Program-made: the position numbers and the translations under genes
NCBI GenBank assembly: GCA_025355035.1
Contig: JANXLS010001246.1
Location: forward strand, 1 to 6,280
Source: Planctomycetota bacterium
Lineage (GTDB): Bacteria; Planctomycetota; SZUA-567; H5-PLA8
Length of the DNA: 6,280 bases
Direction: 5' to 3'
The notes under the pieces: generated by a model
What the model was told of the DNA's origin: nothing
Databases searched by the model: none
The model's input: only the letters and a program-made list of their open reading frames with translations
Shown: piece by piece, positions 6,006 through 6,280 of the stretch
Numbering within the stretch: the stretch's first letter is position 1
Layout: every line of letters starts with the position of its first letter

Positions 6006-6280
6006 GGGCATCGATGTCCCAATCTCAAAGTTGGTACCCCTGCACGAACGCAAGATCGGCAAGCACTGCTATGCGCGCCTGCTCGCCAGCATTCGGGCGG
6101 TCGGATTGATTCAGCCGCTTTGCGTTTACAAAGAGGGGGATCATTTCGTCATCCTGAGCGGATACCTTCGATACCTTGCCTTGAAGGAACTGGGAGTAAA
6201 AATCGTGCCGTGCCTTCTTTTTAAAATGAAAGAAGCTTACTCATTCGACAAGATGGTCAGTCATCTATCCCCGATTCAAC
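5971..6280 (+). CDS. Second ParB/RepB-like protein, N-terminal part (cut by right edge)
   Basis: The frame is open to the window edge for 103 codons. It shows the ParB N-terminal pattern: IDVPISKLVPLHERK, then YARLLASIRAVGLIQPLCVY, then VILSGYLRYLALKELGV (box II-like) and YSFDKMVSHLSPIQ. The last motif, with the shape Y-x-(N/D)-K-x-V-x-x-LS-x-IQ, is what I recall from RepB C-terminal-type ParB proteins (Pfam RepB) that sit beside another ParB. The DNA-binding part is outside the window. Two in-frame starts are possible: ATG 5971, after GGAAAGA (5963-5969), and ATG 5989, 12 nt after GGAG (5973-5976). I chose 5971. The gene overlaps the preceding ParB-like gene by 35 nt (17 nt if 5989), which implies coupled expression and probably joint function. 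Confidence 0.82.
   Translation, partial: MENYIAMETESRGIDVPISKLVPLHERKIGKHCYARLLASIRAVGLIQPLCVYKEGDHFVILSGYLRYLALKELGVKIVPCLLFKMKEAYSFDKMVSHLSPIQ

Noticed and set aside
1..6280. CRISPR arrays, rRNA genes, insertion-sequence ends, riboswitches
   Set aside because: I saw no spaced repeat arrays, no rRNA-like stretches, no transposase or terminal inverted repeats, and no known riboswitch core on either strand.

Overview
The window looks like accessory DNA from a mid-GC (roughly 50%) Gram-negative-type bacterium. Start sites use Shine-Dalgarno signals and genes are tightly packed. The integrase style, the ECF sigma factor and a tRNA gene that does not encode CCA would fit a Verrucomicrobiota/PVC-like or environmental proteobacterial genome. 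This placement is an impression and no phylogenetic marker confirms it. Nearly every feature concerns DNA integration, recombination or ParB-type DNA binding, so I read the window as the meeting point of two integrative elements, or as one element abutting a second recombination module.

Layout. Bases 1-981 (minus strand) hold the N-terminal 327 residues of a tyrosine-recombinase integrase that runs off the left edge. Bases 982-1354 hold no gene. They contain a 12-bp-period tandem repeat, the 3' half of a tRNA-Gly(UCC) gene that looks like the integrase's attachment site, a hairpin, a strong intrinsic terminator, and a second 12-bp-period tandem repeat similar to the first. Bases 1355-2163 (minus strand) hold an unrecognised helical protein gene that appears to be split by a -1 frameshift. 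Bases 2164-2580 are a gene-free divergent control region with two perfect 14-bp palindromes, one of them nested in a wider inverted repeat.

From 2581 to the right edge lies a compact plus-strand operon: an ECF-type sigma factor with a cysteine-rich C-terminal tail, a large serine recombinase with an unusual C-terminal region, a ParB-like protein, and a second ParB/RepB-like protein cut by the window edge. Gaps and overlaps are 24 nt, -4 nt (ATGA) and -35 nt, so the last three genes at least are probably translationally coupled.

The operon is the most interesting part. It pairs two ParB-fold proteins with a serine recombinase and a sigma factor, and no ParA ATPase is visible. That argues against ordinary plasmid partition. 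It suggests a self-regulated module in which ParB-fold proteins act on recombination, on element maintenance or on transcription. This functional reading is inference. The family assignments rest on motifs visible in the translated sequence and on remembered family patterns, not on a search.
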